NCBI GenBank assembly: GCA_036267355.1
Contig: DATAWG010000009.1
Span: 1 to 64,000 of the forward strand
DNA from: Pirellulales bacterium
GTDB lineage: Bacteria; Planctomycetota; Planctomycetia; Pirellulales; DATAWG01
DNA length: 64,000 nucleotides
Reading direction: 5' to 3'
Below the pieces are notes generated by a model. The model made no database searches. It worked only from the letters and a program-made list of their open reading frames with translations, and was not told where the DNA came from. Position numbers and translations under genes: made by a program. Shown in pieces: positions 61,237-64,000 of the stretch (positions are counted from its first letter, which is position 1; every line of letters starts with the position of its first letter).

Positions 61237-62274
61237 ATGAACGCCGCCCGTTTCGCAGCCATTACTGAGCGATTCGCGGGCCTGCGGATCGGCGTGGCCG
61301 GCGATTTCTGCCTCGACCGCTATCTCGAAATCGATCCGGCTCGCAGCGAAACGTCGCTGGAAACCGGCCTGGCGGCGCACAATGTCGTGCGCGTGCGGGC
61401 GCAGCCGGGTGGAGCGGGCACGATCGTCAACAATCTTGCCGCGCTCGGAGTCGGCCGAATCGAATTGCTCGGCTTCTGCGGCGACGACGGCGAAGGCTAC
61501 GAATTGCGGCGGGCCTTGGCCGCTTTGCCAGGCGTGCGGCTCGAACATTTTCTCACCACTCCGCTGCGGCGCACGTTCGTCTACGCCAAGCCGCTGGTGA
61601 TCGAACCCGGCCAACCGCCGCGAGAGCTGAACCGGCTGGATTCCAAGAACTGGACGCCCACGCCCGTTGAACTGCAACGCGATCTGGCGGAGCGACTTCG
61701 AAAGTTGGCCGACCGCGCCGATGCGCTCGTGCTCTTAGACCAAGTGGATGTTGCCGAGACGGGCGTCGTGACGGCGAGCTTTTGCGACGCGGCGCACGCC
61801 GCGCAAACGACACATCGCGATCTGCTGGTTCTGGCAGACAGCCGTCGCGGTTTGGGCTCGTTTCCGCCGCTCGGCTTCAAGATGAACGCCGCCGAACTGG
61901 GCCGGTTTTCCCATCCGCCCAGCGACATCAGCGGCGCCGATCTGGACCGCATCAAGCAAGCCGCAGCGGCATTGGCCGACAGCACCGAACGGCCGGTTTT
62001 CGTCACGCTGGCCGAGCGCGGCATCGTCGGCGCGATCAAGGGTCGCCCGGCCGAGCACGCCGCGGCGTTTCCGCTGCGAGGCCCGATCGATGTCGTGGGG
62101 GCCGGCGATGCGGTGACCGCGGCGCTCGCGGCCTCGCTGGCGGCCGGAGCCGAGCTGCGCGAAGCGATGGAATTGGCAATGGCCGCCGCTTCGCTGGTGG
62201 TTCATCAACTCGGCACGACCGGCACGGCGACGGTCGAAGAAATGGATCGCCTACTGAAGTTCAGCGCCAATTGA
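61237..62274 (+). CDS. PfkB-family sugar kinase, RfaE1/HldE1-like
   Basis: This 345-residue carbohydrate kinase has the ribokinase-like layout of the RfaE domain I group: FAGLRIGVAGDFCLDRYLEI, VVRVRAQPGGAGTIVNNLAA, LGVGRIELLGFCGDDGEG and LNRLDSKNWTPTP. The C-terminal anion-hole motif DVVGAGDAV carries catalytic base Asp291. Members of this group phosphorylate D-glycero-D-manno-heptose 7-phosphate in lipopolysaccharide heptose synthesis. The specificity here is not certain, since domain II (nucleotidyltransferase) is not fused and no other heptose genes adjoin, although two LPS-type glycosyltransferases lie 10 kb upstream. Length is near the usual 315-340. Confidence 0.85.
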   Translation: MNAARFAAITERFAGLRIGVAGDFCLDRYLEIDPARSETSLETGLAAHNVVRVRAQPGGAGTIVNNLAALGVGRIELLGFCGDDGEGYELRRALAALPGVRLEHFLTTPLRRTFVYAKPLVIEPGQPPRELNRLDSKNWTPTPVELQRDLAERLRKLADRADALVLLDQVDVAETGVVTASFCDAAHAAQTTHRDLLVLADSRRGLGSFPPLGFKMNAAELGRFSHPPSDISGADLDRIKQAAAALADSTERPVFVTLAERGIVGAIKGRPAEHAAAFPLRGPIDVVGAGDAVTAALAASLAAGAELREAMELAMAAASLVVHQLGTTGTATVEEMDRLLKFSAN

Positions 62275-62436
62275 AACGGCCGATCTGCCGGAGATAGCCG
62301 CACCGGGCAAATCAATCTTCGCAATCAAGCGTCTGCGAATAAAGAGGCGGCGGGCGAAAAGGCATCGAGTGCAATTTCGCCCGCCGCTCGGGACCAAGAT
62401 CGCCGGACCAAGATCTTTCGGCGAGAATTCCTGGCG

Positions 62437-62880
62437 TTAAACGTCGATTTCGATGTCGTTGATGGAAACGTCCGGCTCGTTGCCGCCGTCGACCAGCCGG
62501 CCCCAATCCGAGTCGCTCGAGCCGCCGGCGCCGCTCCGCTCGCTTTCGCGCTGGCACTCGATGCAATAAGTCGCATAGGGGAGCGCGTTGAGCCGGGCCA
62601 TCGGGATTTTCACCCCGCATCCCTCGCACACGCCATATTGGCCGATGCGCATCCGTTCCAAGGCGTTTTCGATACGGGCTAGTTCGCGGCTTTCCACCTC
62701 GGCCAATTGCGAACTAATTTCGTCTTGTGCCGAATCGAGGGCCGCATCGACCACGTCACCGGCCGCCTGAGCGCGGAGTTCTTTCAGTAGGCTCAAGTCG
62801 CCCGCCAACGCTTGGCGCAATGCATCGCGCCGCTTGATCAAGATCTGTCGCATGCCGAACAATGAGTCTTTGCGTGCCAT
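62437..62880 (-). CDS. TraR/DksA-family C4 zinc-finger regulator
   Basis: The ATG at 62880 (MARKDSLFGMRQILIKRRDA) follows a GGGGA sequence. The 147-residue product has a coiled-coil N-terminal half (SQLAEVESRELARIENALER) and the DksA/TraR zinc finger: Cys85-x2-Cys88 and Cys106-x2-Cys109 in QYGVCEGCGVKIPMARL and YATYCIECQRESERS. Family members bind RNA polymerase in the secondary channel and adjust transcription with ppGpp. A low-complexity acidic tail (SINDIEIDV) extends beyond the finger. It is convergent with the RfaE1-like kinase gene. Confidence 0.88.
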   Translation of the reverse strand: MARKDSLFGMRQILIKRRDALRQALAGDLSLLKELRAQAAGDVVDAALDSAQDEISSQLAEVESRELARIENALERMRIGQYGVCEGCGVKIPMARLNALPYATYCIECQRESERSGAGGSSDSDWGRLVDGGNEPDVSINDIEIDV

Positions 62881-63700
62881 ATGTCCCCATTCCACTTCGT
62901 TGTCCGACCAAGCGTCCAAACCGCGGGAGATCGGCCATCTCGCTACTGCCGATTATCGAATCGATTTTCGATTTCTGGCTGCCGTATGCCCTTTGATAGG
63001 CGCGTTGCCGCCGACCAAATTGTCCCCCTGCGTTACGCTAAAACCGTCCAGCGAATGTTCCAGAGTGCCTCGGGTTTCCTTGTTTCCGCCATTACATCAA
63101 CCCAATTTGTCAGCGCTCGAATCTGGTTGTTAAACCCCGCGAATCGCGTTCCGGCTGCAACCGAAATATACTACGCAACTCAGCACGGACAGATCGGCCT
63201 AATTTCCTCTCGACGAGAACAATTTTCGCCTATCGGATTCCGCGGCTTAACCATTGCGCGGCCAAAGGCTTAGCGCAGTAATTCAGCCCATTTTTGTGCG
63301 GCATGACAGTCCCGCTACAAAATGTTTCAAAACGTCGCCGGACACTTTGTGAGCCAACTCGCTCGCCAAGCGTTACCGCCGACCGGCCGCCAACCAGATA
63401 AGCTTGGTTGTCCGTGCGACATCCAAACGCGCTCGTTTGCAGCCTTGGGATAATCGGCACAATCGGCAAAGATGTGCAGCACTTTTTTGCCGATTGCGGC
63501 AACAATCGCGTCTTTGGCGGCCAGCACATGTGCGGCGGACAGCAACAGAAGTTCCGCAATCCTCCTGAATAGCCCATCTGCTGGCTTTCCTGGCGATAGC
63601 CATCGAGGATTTCAGCTAGGGCGGCCCGTTGACTTGGCTCGCCTATAAGCTACATCTCCTGTGTTCCTTCCCATTTACAGCGGGTGGATGCGAGCGCGGG
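62881..63700. other. 820-base spacer, nothing clear seen
   Basis: I find no gene, repeat or motif that I can support. A minus-strand open frame (63327-63545) has a weakly protein-like segment, VLHIFADCADYPKAANERVW, but no ribosome-binding site or family match that I recognise. The DksA/TraR promoter (leftward) and the FHA-like gene promoter (rightward) should lie here. Confidence 0.4.
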
Positions 63701-64000
63701 ATGACAGAGTCGCCAAAGACAACGAATGCCCCCCTTCTTGGGAGACCGAGCGATGCCTTGGTGCTTCGTCTGCTCAACACTGCGCACGAAGGTCGGCTGA
63801 TCCGGCTCGCCGCGGCCAAATGCACCGTGGGATCGGCGGTCAATTGCACCTTGCGAGTTCAAGCTGCCGGGGTCAAGCCTGTGCACTGCTTGATTCTTCG
63901 GGGCCCAAGCCAAACCATTGTTCGCCGCTGGTCCAGCCAGACACAGCTCAACAACGAGCCGTTTAACGATGCTCCGCTGAAGATCGGCGATCGGCTGGCA
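63701..64000 (+). CDS. FHA-domain-like protein, partial (runs off the window)
   Basis: From the ATG at 63701 the frame is open for exactly 100 codons to the end of the window, with no stop. The translation begins MTESPKTTNAPLLGRPSDAL and continues with an FHA-like core: VLRLLNTAHEGRLIRLAAAK, CTVGSAVNCTLRVQAAGVKP, VHCLILRGPSQTIVRRWSSQ and TQLNNEPFNDAPLKIGDRLA. The order (a beta strand, then T/VGSxxxCxLR, then VxxxHCxI-type and NxxxxxDxxLxxGD) is the FHA phosphopeptide-binding pattern. Such proteins act in phospho-threonine signalling or type III/VI secretion scaffolds. The domain is near the N-terminus; what follows is unknown because the gene is cut. Confidence 0.7.
   Translation, partial: MTESPKTTNAPLLGRPSDALVLRLLNTAHEGRLIRLAAAKCTVGSAVNCTLRVQAAGVKPVHCLILRGPSQTIVRRWSSQTQLNNEPFNDAPLKIGDRLA

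Noticed and set aside
63327-63545. 72-codon minus-strand frame with VLHIFADCADYPKAANERVW
   Set aside because: Looks weakly protein-like but has no ribosome-binding site, no recognisable family, and overlapping frames of similar quality. Kept as unassigned.
1-64000. tRNA, rRNA or riboswitch genes
   Set aside because: Scanning spacers for T-loop sequences and conserved riboswitch cores found no convincing candidate; hairpins seen are better explained as dispersed repeats.

Overview
The window is 64 kb of high-GC bacterial chromosome. It looks like a planctomycete, most likely of the Pirellulales type. The clues are a DUF1549/DUF1553 (cytochrome-like) plus DUF1501 gene pair, an MJ0042-type zinc-ribbon protein, a giant PEP-CTERM protein built of autotransporter-type repeats, a caspase-like protein, a DUF3417-type glucan phosphorylase, the futalosine-pathway enzyme MqnD, and many small dispersed palindromic repeats between genes. 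I see no tRNA, rRNA, CRISPR array, prophage or intact insertion sequence. Most genes are housekeeping or typical planctomycete genes with long spacers, not large operons.

Layout. 0-13.4 kb: YmdB-like phosphodiesterase, a c-type cytochrome, an acyl-CoA dehydrogenase, three small envelope/zinc-ribbon genes, an ABC-2 exporter pair, and the DUF1549/1553-DUF1501 pair. 13.6-21.6 kb: a frameshifted LRR pseudogene, an ATP-grasp protein carrying an inserted palindrome, HflX, an SDR, a thioredoxin-like protein, MqnD with an in-frame 15-bp tandem repeat, and a SpoU methyltransferase. 21.9-32.4 kb: glucan phosphorylase, a TPR protein, a Cys-rich lipoprotein, a caspase-like protein, two small BON-like proteins and a membrane protein. 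32.6-42.4 kb: one 3,247-residue secreted repeat protein with two PA14-like domains and a PEP-CTERM tail. 42.9-47.7 kb: two tandem atypical Hsp70 genes and a Uma2-family nuclease. 48-54 kb: agmatine deiminase, two family-2 glycosyltransferases and a large-subunit catalase. 55-64 kb: a Prc/Tsp protease, a broken small gene, a 32-residue basic protein, a FabZ-like dehydratase, threonine dehydrogenase, an unrecognised 379-residue protein beside an RfaE1-like PfkB kinase, a DksA/TraR regulator, and the start of an FHA-like gene that runs off the end.

The most striking non-gene signal is at least four families of dispersed inverted-repeat elements (called A to D here). They sit in the spacers, and in at least two places they have become part of coding sequence: an 80-bp palindrome inside the ATP-grasp gene, and the C-terminal codons of the first Hsp70 gene. 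The strongest protein-level leads are the tandem Hsp70s (one membrane-anchored, neither with a normal lid) divergent from the giant surface protein, and the secreted or membrane-anchored caspase-like protein near a Cys-rich lipoprotein.

All family calls come from reading motifs in the translated sequence; no database search was run.
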